Shown: positions 7,538-16,986, counted from the first letter of the stretch. The stretch: 33,549 nucleotides of DNA from an uncultured Acetatifactor sp. (GCA_947588705.1 CANPYT010000020.1:1-33549), one strand, 5' to 3'. Translations and numbers: made by a program. The notes: generated by a model not told the origin, from the letters alone.

Positions 7538-8161
7538 TTAAACCACCGGCAGCCCAAGCGCCGTCAGGATCTTAGCATAAGACTCCAGATCCGGGATCAA
7601 GATAAAGTACCCGTCCAGCTCCACCTCGTCATAAAACTGGGACTGGATCAGCAGGATCTTATCCCCGAGGATGCCGAATTGGATCGCCGGCACACTCAGG
7701 ATCGCCCCCGCCATATCCACCGTCAAAGCCGGAGGCGTAGGGAAGATCTTCAGGTTTGTCATCGTGGACAGGGAATTTAAATAGGCTCCCGTGATAATGT
7801 TCCCCACTTCTTTCATGGCGGAGAGGCCCATTTCCTCAAACTCCGTCCCCGGAGGCAGCATCCCCATCGTGATCTTCTGGATCAGATGCCGGGCGCTCTC
7901 CTCCTCCACCATAAACATCATGCTCCCGGTGATATCGCCTTCCACACCCAGGAACACGCCGACCATTATCTGTTCTTCCCCGCCCATCAGTTCGCCTACA
8001 GCGGAAAACTCCAGCAGCTTTACCTGCGGCACTTTCATATCCACCTTGCACTGAAGCATCTGCGACAGCGCCGTCATAGCATTTCCCGCGCCTATGTTGC
8101 CCAACTCTTTCAGAACATCGTAATAATTTTCCGTTACCTGCTCTAAAGTCATATCTCCCAT
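7538..8161 (-). CDS. cheC: CheY-P phosphatase CheC
   Basis: 207 residues. CheC dephosphorylates CheY-P and binds CheD in receptor adaptation. Both active-site motifs of the form E-x-x-N-x22-P are intact: Glu19/Asn22/Pro45 and Glu118/Asn121/Pro144. That predicts two working phosphatase centres, as in B. subtilis CheC. ATG at 8161 (MGDMTLEQ) is preferred because AAAGGAGA lies nine bases upstream; a second ATG four codons in is possible. The neighbours cheW and cheD complete the Bacillus-type order. FliY in this window carries a second copy of the same phosphatase fold. Confidence 0.97.
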   Translation of the reverse strand: MGDMTLEQVTENYYDVLKELGNIGAGNAMTALSQMLQCKVDMKVPQVKLLEFSAVGELMGGEEQIMVGVFLGVEGDITGSMMFMVEEESARHLIQKITMGMLPPGTEFEEMGLSAMKEVGNIITGAYLNSLSTMTNLKIFPTPPALTVDMAGAILSVPAIQFGILGDKILLIQSQFYDEVELDGYFILIPDLESYAKILTALGLPVV

Positions 8162-8200
8162 GGGAAATGTCTCCTTTCCATTGTCTCAATCAATCCGAGG

Positions 8201-8683
8201 TCAGCCCTCCAGGCTGATCGCGCTCATATCAAACAGGGAAATCAGCTCCCCGTTGTGCTTGCCAACCGCGTTGATCAGGTTGGCCTTGCCCTCCTTGTTG
8301 TCGGGGATCCTCTCGATATCGTCCACGCTGAGGCTGACCACTTCCTTCACCTCGTCCACGATAAAGCCTACCTGGCCCTCTTCCGCCAGCTTCAGGACGA
8401 TGATCCTGGTAGCCTTCGTGATCTCGTCCTCCGCCAGGTTCATGCGAAGCCGCATACTCATCACGGGGATCACCACGCCCCGCAGGTTGATAACGCCCTT
8501 CAGGTAAGCCGGCATCTTGGGCACACGGGTGATATGCTGCATACGGGTAATGGTGTCTATATTGCGGATATCGATCCCGTACTGCTCCTCGCCAAGCCGT
8601 ATCACGATATACTGGATCGTCTCCACAGAGCGCTGGCGCTCGTCCTCCGGGATAAGCTTGCTGTTATTTGTACTCAACTCCAT
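8201..8683 (-). CDS. cheW: Chemotaxis adaptor CheW
   Basis: 160 residues, standard CheW length. It couples chemoreceptors to the kinase CheA in the membrane-linked array. The SH3-like double-barrel fold shows in the conserved stretches YIVIRLGEEQYGIDI, RVPKMPAYLKGVINLRG and VIPVMSMRLRM. Its fold is shared with the C-terminal domain of CheA in this operon. AAGGGAG precedes the ATG, and it starts 18 nt after cheA, so the two are probably translated in linked amounts. No unusual insertion is seen. Confidence 0.97.
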   Translation of the reverse strand: MELSTNNSKLIPEDERQRSVETIQYIVIRLGEEQYGIDIRNIDTITRMQHITRVPKMPAYLKGVINLRGVVIPVMSMRLRMNLAEDEITKATRIIVLKLAEEGQVGFIVDEVKEVVSLSVDDIERIPDNKEGKANLINAVGKHNGELISLFDMSAISLEG

Positions 8684-8701
8684 AACTGTATACTCCCTTC
8701 C

Positions 8702-10849
8702 TTAAATCAGCGCGTTGGCATCCAGGATCAGGGCGATCTCGCCGTCGCCGAGGATCGTCGCGCCGCTGATAAACTTGCACTGCTTGATGTATTTGCCCAG
8801 GGACTTGATCACGATCTCCTGCTGGCCGATGAGCTCGTCGATCACAAAGCCCGCCATCTTGTCCCCCTTCTTCACGATCACGACGATCAGGTTATCATTC
8901 TCGGAGCGGTTGCTCTTCACGTCAAGCACTTCATTCAGCCGGATCAGAGGGATGACCATGCCCCGGAGGTTGATCACCTCCTTATTCTGCACAAGCTTGA
9001 TATCGCTGGGCGGAATATCCTCCAGAGTCTGTATGGAGCCCAGGGAGATAGCGTACTTCTCATTCCCCACTACCACCATCAGGGCCTGGATGATGGCCAG
9101 GGTCAGGGGCAGGCGGATAGTCCATGTGCTGCCTTCGCCCAGCTTGGACTTTACTTCCACCTCGCCGCTGAGGGACTCGATCTTGGATTTCACCACGTCA
9201 AGCCCCACGCCGCGCCCGGACACGTCGGTCACCTGCTTTGCGGTGGAGAAGCTTGGCAAAAACAGCAGGTCGATGATCTCCTTGTCCGTCATGTTCACGG
9301 CCTGCTCCGGCGTCACGGTGCCTCTCTCGATGGCCTTGTTCCGCACCGCCTCCACGTCGATTCCGTTTCCGTCGTCCCTTACCTCGATGACGACGTTGTT
9401 GCCGTCCTGGTAAGCGTCAAGGAAAATAGAACCCACCGCGGGCTTGCCCCGCTGTGCGCGGACTTCTGCGGACTCCAGGCCGTGATCCGCCGAGTTGCGC
9501 AGCAGATGCATCAGGGGATCGCCGATCTCATCCACCACGGTACGGTCCAGCTCGGTCTCCTCACCGGTCATATACAGTTCCATTTTCTTATCCAGCTTCT
9601 TGGAGAGATCCCGGATCATCCTGGGGAACTTGTTCACCACGCTCTCGATGGGGACCATCCTGACCTTCATCACGGATTCATGCAGGTTGGTGGTCACGCT
9701 CTCCAGGTACTCGATCTGCTCGTTAAAGCTGTTGTTGTTGGCGCTGGCAGCCTGCTCCTGGCTGGAGGCGGACACCAGCGAATTCTTTGCGATGATCAGC
9801 TCGCTGACCAGGTTCATCAGCGAGTCCAGCTTCTCGATGTCCACACGCACGGTGCGGTTCACCACCGGTTTGCCGGGAGCCTGTTTCTTATTGTCCGCGG
9901 GCTTTGCGGCGGCAGCGGGCTTGGCGGCTGCGGCGGGTTTGGCGGCCACGGCGGCCGGCTTGGCGGCGGCAGCTTCCGGTTTCTTCTCCTCCGCCGGCTT
10001 ATCGGCAGCGGCTTCCCCGGCTTCGCTCCCTTCCTCCGCGGCAGCGCTCTTGTTGTTTTCCAGGACCAGGGGCGCCCCCGTTGCCTTCTCGATCTCGGAC
10101 ACGCTCTCCGCGGCTTTGATCACGCTGTCCAGGTCCGCGTCGGAAAGGACGATCAGGGTAAAGTCCCTGTCAAACTTCTCGTCTTCCACATCCTGGGCGC
10201 TGGGATCCGACACGATGATCTCACCCAGCTCCTCCACGGCCTTGAACACCAGAAACGCCCGGGCAGCCTTCAAGATACAGCTCTCCTGCACTACCACGTT
10301 CACGCCGTAGACTTTCTTGCCCTCGCCCTGGGCCGCCTTGATCACGGCGATCTGGGAGCTGTCAAGGGTCACCTGATCCCACTTGTTCTCTCCGACCTCC
10401 ACGGAGGAAGCCTTGGGAGCGGCCTCCGCCTGGGCAGGTGCGCCCGCCTCCGCATTGTCCGCCGAGCCGCCGTTTAAGATCTCGTTCAGCTTCTTGATCA
10501 GAGGCTCGTTGTCGTTTGTCCCCTCGTCGGCGGAAGACTGGATGTTGTCCGTATACTCCTCCAGGGCGTCCAGGCACTGGAACAGGACGTCGATCATCTC
10601 GGGCATCACCTTGATGGTGCCGTTCCTCACCTCGGAAAATACATTCTCCATGTCATGCGTCAGATTCTGCATCCGCTTATAGCCCATAGTCCCGGCCATG
10701 CCTTTCAGCGAGTGCGCCGCCCGGAAGATCTCATTGATCGTATCCGAGTTCTCCGGATCCGACTCCAGCTCCAGAATCCTCGTATTCAGATTTTGCAAGT
10801 GCTCCTTGGTCTCGTCAAGGAAGATCTCAAGATACTGGCTTACGTCCAT
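8702..10849 (-). CDS. cheA: Chemotaxis histidine kinase CheA
   Basis: 715 residues with all five CheA domains. P1 carries the phosphorylated His46 (IFRAAHSLKG). P2, the response-regulator docking domain, lies at about residues 160-265. A flexible linker of AAKPA-like repeats spans about residues 280-340. P3 is the dimerisation domain, and P4 has N (LLRNSADHGLES), G1 (VRDDGNGID) and G2 (DVSGRGVGLDVV) boxes. P5 is CheW-like. It phosphorylates CheY and CheB. The start at 10849 (MDVSQYLEIF) is preferred: an ATG four codons earlier abuts its AAAGGG site with no spacing, whereas this one has a usable distance and matches known CheA N-termini. It is followed closely by cheW. Confidence 0.96.
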   Translation of the reverse strand: MDVSQYLEIFLDETKEHLQNLNTRILELESDPENSDTINEIFRAAHSLKGMAGTMGYKRMQNLTHDMENVFSEVRNGTIKVMPEMIDVLFQCLDALEEYTDNIQSSADEGTNDNEPLIKKLNEILNGGSADNAEAGAPAQAEAAPKASSVEVGENKWDQVTLDSSQIAVIKAAQGEGKKVYGVNVVVQESCILKAARAFLVFKAVEELGEIIVSDPSAQDVEDEKFDRDFTLIVLSDADLDSVIKAAESVSEIEKATGAPLVLENNKSAAAEEGSEAGEAAADKPAEEKKPEAAAAKPAAVAAKPAAAAKPAAAAKPADNKKQAPGKPVVNRTVRVDIEKLDSLMNLVSELIIAKNSLVSASSQEQAASANNNSFNEQIEYLESVTTNLHESVMKVRMVPIESVVNKFPRMIRDLSKKLDKKMELYMTGEETELDRTVVDEIGDPLMHLLRNSADHGLESAEVRAQRGKPAVGSIFLDAYQDGNNVVIEVRDDGNGIDVEAVRNKAIERGTVTPEQAVNMTDKEIIDLLFLPSFSTAKQVTDVSGRGVGLDVVKSKIESLSGEVEVKSKLGEGSTWTIRLPLTLAIIQALMVVVGNEKYAISLGSIQTLEDIPPSDIKLVQNKEVINLRGMVIPLIRLNEVLDVKSNRSENDNLIVVIVKKGDKMAGFVIDELIGQQEIVIKSLGKYIKQCKFISGATILGDGEIALILDANALI

Positions 10850-10945
10850 ACTTATACCCATCCCTTTCTTCTTTTACTGCGAAGGCCCCTTCCCGCGCCC
10901 GTATCATGCGCTTGTGTCAAAAGTTGCCCGCGCTGTCTTCTCCGC

Positions 10946-12025
10946 TCACGCTCTGATGCCTACGTTCAGGGCAATTTCCTGCGCCAGCTGTTCCAACGGC
11001 ACCACCTGGTCGGAAAGCCCTGCGTTCACCACGCTCTTTGGCATACCGTACACCACGCAGGTATCCTGGTCCTGTGATATCACATGGACCTTCTTTTTTG
11101 CTTCCAGGTTCTTGATTCCCTCTGTGCCGTCGGCGCCCATCCCGGTCATCACCACACACACGACTTCGTCAAAACGGCTGTCAGTGAGAGATTCATACAT
11201 ATAATTGGCGCAGGGCTTCACGCCCTCCCTTGTCGGCTCGTCCGAATAATGGATCGTGCACTTGCCCATGTTGTTCTTCACGTTCATGTGCATACCGCCC
11301 ATGGCCACATATACCGTGCCCTTCTGCAGCTCTTCCCCCTCCTTCGCCTCCCGGACGGTCACCTGGCTCAGCTCGTTGAGCCTGTCGGCCAGGGAAGCCG
11401 TAAACCCTTTCGGCATATGCTGGACCAGCAGGACAGGCGCGTCCAGGCCCGCGGGGAGCTTCGGGATCACCGCCTGCAAAGCCTTCGGGCCTCCCGTGGA
11501 GCTTGCGATCGCCACGACCTTGGAACCGCCGCTCCTGCGCGAAAACTTCCTGGCCATGTCCGCCATCTTCTCGGCGGTCTGCTTGTCGTCCTGCACCCGG
11601 TTTACCCGGCTGAATACGGCGGGCCTGCTGTTCGCCACCACATCGAGGGTCTCCAAAAGCTTGTTCCGAAAGGTATCTACCCTGCAGTCCATGGCAGTGT
11701 CGGGCTTATGTATGAAATCGAGAGCTCCAAGCTCCAGCGCGTCCAGAGTGGTCTTTGCCCCTTCCTTGGTGTCTGTGCTGGCCATCATGACCTTGGCGGA
11801 GATCTTGTACTTGCGCAGTTCCTCCAGAAGCTGCAGGCCGTTCATCTTCGGCATGTTCACGTCCAGGACGACCGCGTCGTACTTATTCCTGCTGAGAAGG
11901 TCGAACGCCTCCAGGCCGTTCGTGGCCTTATCTACAACCTGGAATCTCTCATCACTGTCAATTATATCACAGATAACTCTTCTCATAAGTGCAGAGTCAT
12001 CAACCACCAAAATTTTTTTTGCCAT
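10946..12025 (-). CDS. cheB: Chemoreceptor methylesterase/deamidase CheB
   Basis: 359 residues. An N-terminal receiver with Asp9, Asp10 and phospho-acceptor Asp55 (AVVLDVNMPKMNG) is joined by a linker to a C-terminal methylesterase. The catalytic triad fits Ser176 (IASSTGGP), His203 (VQHMPKGF) and Asp299 (GMGADGTEG), with spacing like E. coli CheB. It removes methyl groups from receptors during adaptation. Its usual opponent, the methyltransferase CheR, is not in this window, as in the B. subtilis operon. The gene begins 8 nt after the PilZ gene; a 96-nt spacer separates it from cheA and shows no convincing promoter. Confidence 0.97.
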   Translation of the reverse strand: MAKKILVVDDSALMRRVICDIIDSDERFQVVDKATNGLEAFDLLSRNKYDAVVLDVNMPKMNGLQLLEELRKYKISAKVMMASTDTKEGAKTTLDALELGALDFIHKPDTAMDCRVDTFRNKLLETLDVVANSRPAVFSRVNRVQDDKQTAEKMADMARKFSRRSGGSKVVAIASSTGGPKALQAVIPKLPAGLDAPVLLVQHMPKGFTASLADRLNELSQVTVREAKEGEELQKGTVYVAMGGMHMNVKNNMGKCTIHYSDEPTREGVKPCANYMYESLTDSRFDEVVCVVMTGMGADGTEGIKNLEAKKKVHVISQDQDTCVVYGMPKSVVNAGLSDQVVPLEQLAQEIALNVGIRA

Positions 12026-12033
12026 CTCTCAAG

Positions 12034-12756
12034 TCAATCCTTTCTGCGATTTTTTCTCTCCTCTTCAAAGATATACTTAATGATCTCCTCCCGGGTCTTC
12101 TCATCCATGTCGTAATACTGCACCCGGTGTTCATAAGTGCCCTTCCGGTTCTCCAGCTCCTTCACGCTTAAGACCTTGCCGACCACCTCGTACATTTTCT
12201 TCTCCCCGCCCTTCAGCAGGTTATAGTTGATATAGAGCAGGCTGTCCGGCTCGTACCGCTGGGTGGACAAAAACCTCAGCCCGCCGCCGCTGATGTCCGC
12301 GATGACGCTCTGCTTCAGGGGAAGCCCCGGCGTCAGCGCATAGGGCAGATTGTTTTCCACCGCCTGTATCTCCTCCTCCTGAAGGTTCCTGGCGCACATT
12401 TCCAGCGCGCAGCTGAACCGGTAAAACTCACGGCGCTGGTGCTTTCTCAGGTTGCTGGTCAACTCCACCACAAGGATGTACACGTTGTTGCTCTTGTATC
12501 GGTCTATGATCCGCACAAAACACTGGTAAAGCCCTGTCTTCTGATAGACGACAAGGTCAAACTCGCTGTCCACCGGCAGCAGGATCAGCTTGGTCTTCTC
12601 CATCGGCATCAGGATCTCCATCGTATCCTCCGACAGGATCTCGTACACTTTGCTGTAGTAGACCTTCCGCTCCGCCCCCTCCCCGAAATATTCCGAACTC
12701 CGCCCTACCGGCGAAAGCTCTATCTTATCGCCCACTGACACGTAATCTGTCAACAT
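12034..12756 (-). CDS. PilZ-domain protein, YcgR/MotI-like (probable c-di-GMP flagellar brake)
   Basis: 240 residues. The N-terminal part (about 1-95) is a YcgR-type beta domain and the C-terminal part a PilZ domain. Both c-di-GMP contact motifs are visible: R-x-x-x-R at Arg104-Arg108 (RKHQRREFYRF) and D-x-S-x-x-G at Asp154-Gly159 (DISGGG). Proteins of this build slow or stop flagella when c-di-GMP rises (YcgR in E. coli, MotI/DgrA in B. subtilis). Location between flhG and cheB, inside the operon, supports a motor role. In B. subtilis the equivalent gene lies elsewhere. Binding is predicted from the motifs; braking is an inference. Confidence 0.9.
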   Translation of the reverse strand: MLTDYVSVGDKIELSPVGRSSEYFGEGAERKVYYSKVYEILSEDTMEILMPMEKTKLILLPVDSEFDLVVYQKTGLYQCFVRIIDRYKSNNVYILVVELTSNLRKHQRREFYRFSCALEMCARNLQEEEIQAVENNLPYALTPGLPLKQSVIADISGGGLRFLSTQRYEPDSLLYINYNLLKGGEKKMYEVVGKVLSVKELENRKGTYEHRVQYYDMDEKTREEIIKYIFEEERKNRRKD

Positions 12757-12807
12757 CTCTTTCCCGCTCCTCCGCTTTTCTCACAGCCTGCCGCTGTAAC
12801 AGTATAT

Positions 12808-13680
12808 TCATCTTTTGCCCGATATGATGTGTGAAAAGAACGCGGCCATACCGCGCCGGGGCTGCCGCTCCGCTTCCTCCCTGCCCAAGAGCTTTTCCGC
12901 CAGCCGCTCGTAAGCCGCCGTGGACTTCGCCCCCGGGTTCTGGATGGAGACGGGGACCTGCTGCATCACCGCCCTGGAGAGCTGTACGTCCTCCGGTACG
13001 CTGCCCAAGTAGATCATCGGGATCTTCAGATACCGCTCCACCACCGCGTTCAGCTTGGCGAACAGCACCTCCCCCTCGGACTCCCTGGCCACCCGGTTCG
13101 CGATCATCTTTACCTTTGTGGCGTCCTCGTCAAACCTGGGATGCCGGTACAGCGCCTTCAGGAGGGAATAGGAATCCGTGATGGAGGTGGGCTCCGGCGT
13201 GGTGACCAGGAGGATCTCCCCGCTGGCCACAAGAAATTCCAGCACCGCGTCCGAGATCCCCGCCCCCGTGTCCACAATGATCATATCCGCGATAGCGTCC
13301 AGCTCCGTCAGGTTCTGGATGATATAGTTCAGATAATCCCGGCTCAGGTTGGACATCCCCGCGATCCCGCTGCCCCCCGAGATAAAACCCACTTCCATAG
13401 GCCCCCAGGTGATGATCTCCCGGATATTTTTCCCCTGGTAGATCAGGTCGCACAGATTATGCTTCGGCACGGCTCCGAACATGATCTCTATGTTCGCCAG
13501 GCCGAAATCCGCGTCCAGTATGATGACCTTTTTCCCCATTTTCTTAAACTGAATGGCCAGATTGATGGAGGTATTGGACTTGCCCACACCACCTTTGCCG
13601 CTGGTGACAGTAATGACACGGGCCAAAGGGCGTGACTGGCTTCCGGCTTTTAATATACGTAATTGTTCCGCCTGATCCAT
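12808..13680 (-). CDS. flhG: MinD-like ATPase FlhG (YlxH)
   Basis: 290 residues. A MinD/ParA-type ATPase that controls flagellar number and position with FlhF. The deviant Walker A motif SGKGGVGKSNTS is at residues about 27-38. The N-terminal helix begins DQAEQLR, the conserved DQAxxLR motif known to stimulate the FlhF GTPase. The C-terminus has the amphipathic, Arg-rich end (FFSHIISGKR) expected for membrane association. It follows flhF by 13 nt and has AAAGGAGG upstream. In B. subtilis FlhG also feeds FliM/FliY to the assembling C-ring; both partners are in this operon. Confidence 0.96.
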   Translation of the reverse strand: MDQAEQLRILKAGSQSRPLARVITVTSGKGGVGKSNTSINLAIQFKKMGKKVIILDADFGLANIEIMFGAVPKHNLCDLIYQGKNIREIITWGPMEVGFISGGSGIAGMSNLSRDYLNYIIQNLTELDAIADMIIVDTGAGISDAVLEFLVASGEILLVTTPEPTSITDSYSLLKALYRHPRFDEDATKVKMIANRVARESEGEVLFAKLNAVVERYLKIPMIYLGSVPEDVQLSRAVMQQVPVSIQNPGAKSTAAYERLAEKLLGREEAERQPRRGMAAFFSHIISGKR

Positions 13681-13693
13681 GTCCTGCCTCCTT

Positions 13694-14932
13694 TCAGTGC
13701 TTTGTGCTCAAAAGCTGCTTCACGGTCTTCTGCGGATTGAACAGCTCTATATCGTCCGGCACGTTCTGCCCGTATGTCACAAACGCGATAGGCGTGTCCG
13801 TATGCAGCTTCACATTCAGAAGATTCCCCAAGGACGCCGTCTCGTCCAGCTTGGTGAAGATCAGCTGGTAATCGGTGATCTCCCGGTAGCTGGAAGCGAT
13901 GCGGAGCAGGTCCCTGTACTTTGTGGTGGCGGACAGCACCAGGAAAGTCTGGTACTCGGCGCTCTGGCCCACCGCCTCCATCAGCTTTTTCATGTTGTCC
14001 AGCTGCTCCTCGTTCTGGTGGGAATGTCCGGCGGTGTCCACAAAGATATAGTCGAAATCCCGGAAATCCCCTACGGCCGCCCTTGCGTCCTCAGGCGTAT
14101 AGACCACCCGGAAGGGCACTTCCAGGATGTTCGCGTAGGTGCGGAGCTGCTCCGCCGCCGCGATCCGGTATGTGTCCGCCGTCAGGAGGGCTACCTTCTT
14201 CTTCTCGTCCACCGTATAGCTGCTGGCGATCTTCGCGATGGTAGTCGTCTTCCCCACGCCTGTGGGCCCCATGAACAGGACCACCTTCGGCCCCTTCTGC
14301 GCCGGGCTGATCCCCTTCGCCTTATTGAATTTCAGGATCATCTTCTGGTAAACATTGGCAAGGATAAAATCTATGGGGATATCCGGCTTCTCCGTCTTGT
14401 CCACCTCGGAGATGATCTGGTTGGCATACTTTTCGTCCACCTCGTTCTCCAGCATGGTGTTGTAGAGAAGGCGGATAAACTTTTCCTGCTCCGTGGACTC
14501 CGCTTTCTTTTCCGGCTCCCTGTCCGCGGCCTCCTCCTTGGCGGGGGCCTCCTCCCGGTGCTCCGCCTGCTCGTTTTTCTGGTTCTCTTCCTGCTGAAGC
14601 TTCGTCACCAGAAGCGACTGGAGGCTGTCCAGCTTTTTCTCGATGTTCTGGGACCGCTCGCCCATGATCCCGCCGGCCACGTCTTCCGCCGCCCGGGCGG
14701 GGACAGGCGCCTCGGCCCGGGGCGCGGGCGCTTCCCTGCGGATATTCTTGAGGCTCTCCTTCTCCTCCTCCAGAGCTACCGTCACTTCTATCCGTTTGGA
14801 GCCGAACATCCCGGCCAGGCCCTTTTTCTTTACCGTCCTGACATTCATGGTCACGATGCCGCTTCCAAGTTCTTTTCTGGCGGCTTCCAGCGCCTCTTCT
14901 TCCGTCATGCCATAAAATTTTTTAATAATCAT
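13694..14932 (-). CDS. flhF: SRP-family GTPase FlhF
   Basis: 412 residues. Third member of the SRP GTPases (with Ffh and FtsY), setting where flagella form. Layout: basic N-terminal B domain (residues about 1-60), Ala/Glu/Pro-rich disordered linker (about 65-155), helical N domain, and G domain with GPTGVGKTT at 222-230, TADTYRIAAAEQL, VDTAGHSHQN and FTKLDE. The linker carries the highest charge density. Its ATG overlaps the flhA stop by one base (TAATG), so translation is probably coupled to flhA. FlhG downstream is its activating partner. Full-length and intact. Confidence 0.96.
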   Translation of the reverse strand: MIIKKFYGMTEEEALEAARKELGSGIVTMNVRTVKKKGLAGMFGSKRIEVTVALEEEKESLKNIRREAPAPRAEAPVPARAAEDVAGGIMGERSQNIEKKLDSLQSLLVTKLQQEENQKNEQAEHREEAPAKEEAADREPEKKAESTEQEKFIRLLYNTMLENEVDEKYANQIISEVDKTEKPDIPIDFILANVYQKMILKFNKAKGISPAQKGPKVVLFMGPTGVGKTTTIAKIASSYTVDEKKKVALLTADTYRIAAAEQLRTYANILEVPFRVVYTPEDARAAVGDFRDFDYIFVDTAGHSHQNEEQLDNMKKLMEAVGQSAEYQTFLVLSATTKYRDLLRIASSYREITDYQLIFTKLDETASLGNLLNVKLHTDTPIAFVTYGQNVPDDIELFNPQKTVKQLLSTKH

Positions 14933-16986
14933 TATGCCGTCACCATCCCAACTGACTGTAACTCTACATTAGATTCCACTTCGTTGTAGGACACCACCAC
15001 CAGGTCCTTGTAGTATTCCTCCGTGAGCCGTTTAAAGTACATACGCACAATGGGCGAAGTGATAATGATCGGGTTCTTCCCCAGGTTTTCCAGCTTTTGC
15101 ACCTCTTTCCCCACCGCGTCGATAATGGCCCTGGAGCGGCTGGGGTCCAGATTCAGGAAAGCCCCGTTCTCCGTCTGCTTTACGCTTCCCATGATCTCCT
15201 GCTCCAGCTTGGGGTCCAGCGTTATGACGCTGGTGGTCTCGCGGGGCGGGAAATACTTTGTGGAGATCGCCCGGCGGAGGCTCTGCCTGACGTACTCCGT
15301 CAAAATATCCGTATCCCTCGTAGACGGCGCGTAATCCGCCAGCGTCTCCAGGATCGTCAGCAGGTCCCGGATGGAAATGCCCTCCTTCAGGAGATTCTGC
15401 AGCACCTTCTGGATCTCCCCAAGGCCCAGGAGCTTAGGCACAAGCTCTTCCACAAGGGAGGGATTGGTCTCTTTTATGTTGTTGACAAGGTTCTGTACAT
15501 CCTGGCGGGTGAGCAGCTCGGAGATATACTGCCTGATGATCTCCGTCAGATGGGTGGCGATGATGGACGGCGGATCCACCACAGTATACCCCAGGCTTTC
15601 CGCCCGCTCCCTCTGGCTCTCCGTGATCCAGATCGCCGGCAGGTGGAAGGAGGGCTCGAAGGTAGGGATACCGGTGATCTCCTCCTCCACATAGCCGGGA
15701 TTCATGGCCATATAATGGTCGAAGAGGATCTCCCCCTCGCTGACCTGGATCCCCTTGATCTTGATGATATACTGGTTGGGGTTCAGCTGTATGTTGTCTC
15801 TGAGGCGGATGATGGGAACTACGGTACCAAGCTCCAGCGCGATCTGCCTTCGGATCATGACCACGCGGTCCAGCAGGTCGCCGCCCTGGTTCACGTCCGC
15901 CAGGGGGATGATGCCATATCCAAATTCCAGCTCTATGGGGTCAACCTGAAGCAGGCTGTTCACATTCTCAGGCTGCCGGATCTCGTCCGCGGCCGCCTCC
16001 TCCGTATTGACCTCCGCCTCGATCTGGGCGGTTTCCAGGCTGCCCGCCATCATCCGCCCGCCTATGACGAAAAGCATGCCCATGCCCACGAAAAGGATCG
16101 TGTTCAGCTCCGTAAACACGCCGAGGAAGGCCAGCGTCCCGCCCACCAGGTACATGACCTTCGGTACGCCGAAGAGCTGCTTGACGATGGCCGGGCCGAA
16201 ATCGGCCTCCTTGCTTCCCTTTGTCACCAGGATACCTGTGGACAGGGAGATCAGCAGGGAAGGGATCTGGCTCACCAGGCCGTCGCCGATGGTCAGGATG
16301 CCGTAGTTGTCCAGCGCCGTCGTGGCGTCCATGCCCATCCGCAGCATACCCATGGCAAGGCCGCCCACCAGGTTGATGGCGGTCAGCAGGAGGCCCGCCA
16401 CCGCGTCCCCCTTTACATACTTCACGGCACCGTCCATGGAGCCGAAAAAGCTGGATTCCAGCTGTATCTTGTCACGCCTCGCCTTCGCCTCCCTGTCGTC
16501 GATGGCCCCGGTGTTTAAGTCGGCGTCGATAGCCATCTGCTTACCGGGCATGGCGTCCAGCGTAAACCTTGCGGTGACTTCAGCCACACGCTCGGAACCT
16601 TTGTTGATGACAAGGAACTGTATCATGATCAGAATGATAAAGATGATGGCGCCCACGATCAGGTCGCCGCCCCCCACGAACTCACCGAAGGTCCGCACCA
16701 CGTTTCCGGAAGTACCGGTAGTGAGGATCAGCCTGGTGGACGACACGTTCATGGCGATCCGGAAGATGGTGGTAAACAGAAGGATCGTGGGGAAATAAGA
16801 CAGATCCAGCACTTCCTTGGAGAACATGCAGACAAAAAGGATGGTAAAGCCCATGGCGATGTTGAACGCCATAAACACGTCCAGCAAAGCGGCCGGCAGC
16901 GGCACGATGAACATCATGAACGCGACGAGGATATAGATCGCCACCATGGCATCTGTCTTCTGAAGCCTTGCAAAATTAAAATTCAC
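14932..16986 (-). CDS. flhA: Flagellar export gate protein FlhA
   Basis: 684 residues. FlhA forms the nonameric export gate of the flagellar type III secretion system. The N-terminal half holds about eight membrane segments (to about residue 310) and includes the FHIPEP-family signature ARFTLDAMPGKQMAIDADLN. The C-terminal half, from about residue 350, is the cytoplasmic ring domain that receives chaperone-substrate complexes. The start is GTG at 16986, preceded by AAAAGGAGGG at a good distance. It lies 30 nt after flhB and overlaps the next gene, flhF, by one base. Confidence 0.98.
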   Translation of the reverse strand: MNFNFARLQKTDAMVAIYILVAFMMFIVPLPAALLDVFMAFNIAMGFTILFVCMFSKEVLDLSYFPTILLFTTIFRIAMNVSSTRLILTTGTSGNVVRTFGEFVGGGDLIVGAIIFIILIMIQFLVINKGSERVAEVTARFTLDAMPGKQMAIDADLNTGAIDDREAKARRDKIQLESSFFGSMDGAVKYVKGDAVAGLLLTAINLVGGLAMGMLRMGMDATTALDNYGILTIGDGLVSQIPSLLISLSTGILVTKGSKEADFGPAIVKQLFGVPKVMYLVGGTLAFLGVFTELNTILFVGMGMLFVIGGRMMAGSLETAQIEAEVNTEEAAADEIRQPENVNSLLQVDPIELEFGYGIIPLADVNQGGDLLDRVVMIRRQIALELGTVVPIIRLRDNIQLNPNQYIIKIKGIQVSEGEILFDHYMAMNPGYVEEEITGIPTFEPSFHLPAIWITESQRERAESLGYTVVDPPSIIATHLTEIIRQYISELLTRQDVQNLVNNIKETNPSLVEELVPKLLGLGEIQKVLQNLLKEGISIRDLLTILETLADYAPSTRDTDILTEYVRQSLRRAISTKYFPPRETTSVITLDPKLEQEIMGSVKQTENGAFLNLDPSRSRAIIDAVGKEVQKLENLGKNPIIITSPIVRMYFKRLTEEYYKDLVVVSYNEVESNVELQSVGMVTA

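Noticed and set aside
8255..10477. A 740-codon open frame on the plus strand opposite cheA and cheW
   Set aside because: It is His/Leu/Asp-rich, resembles no protein, and mirrors the codon pattern of the GC-rich cheA gene on the other strand. It is an antisense shadow.
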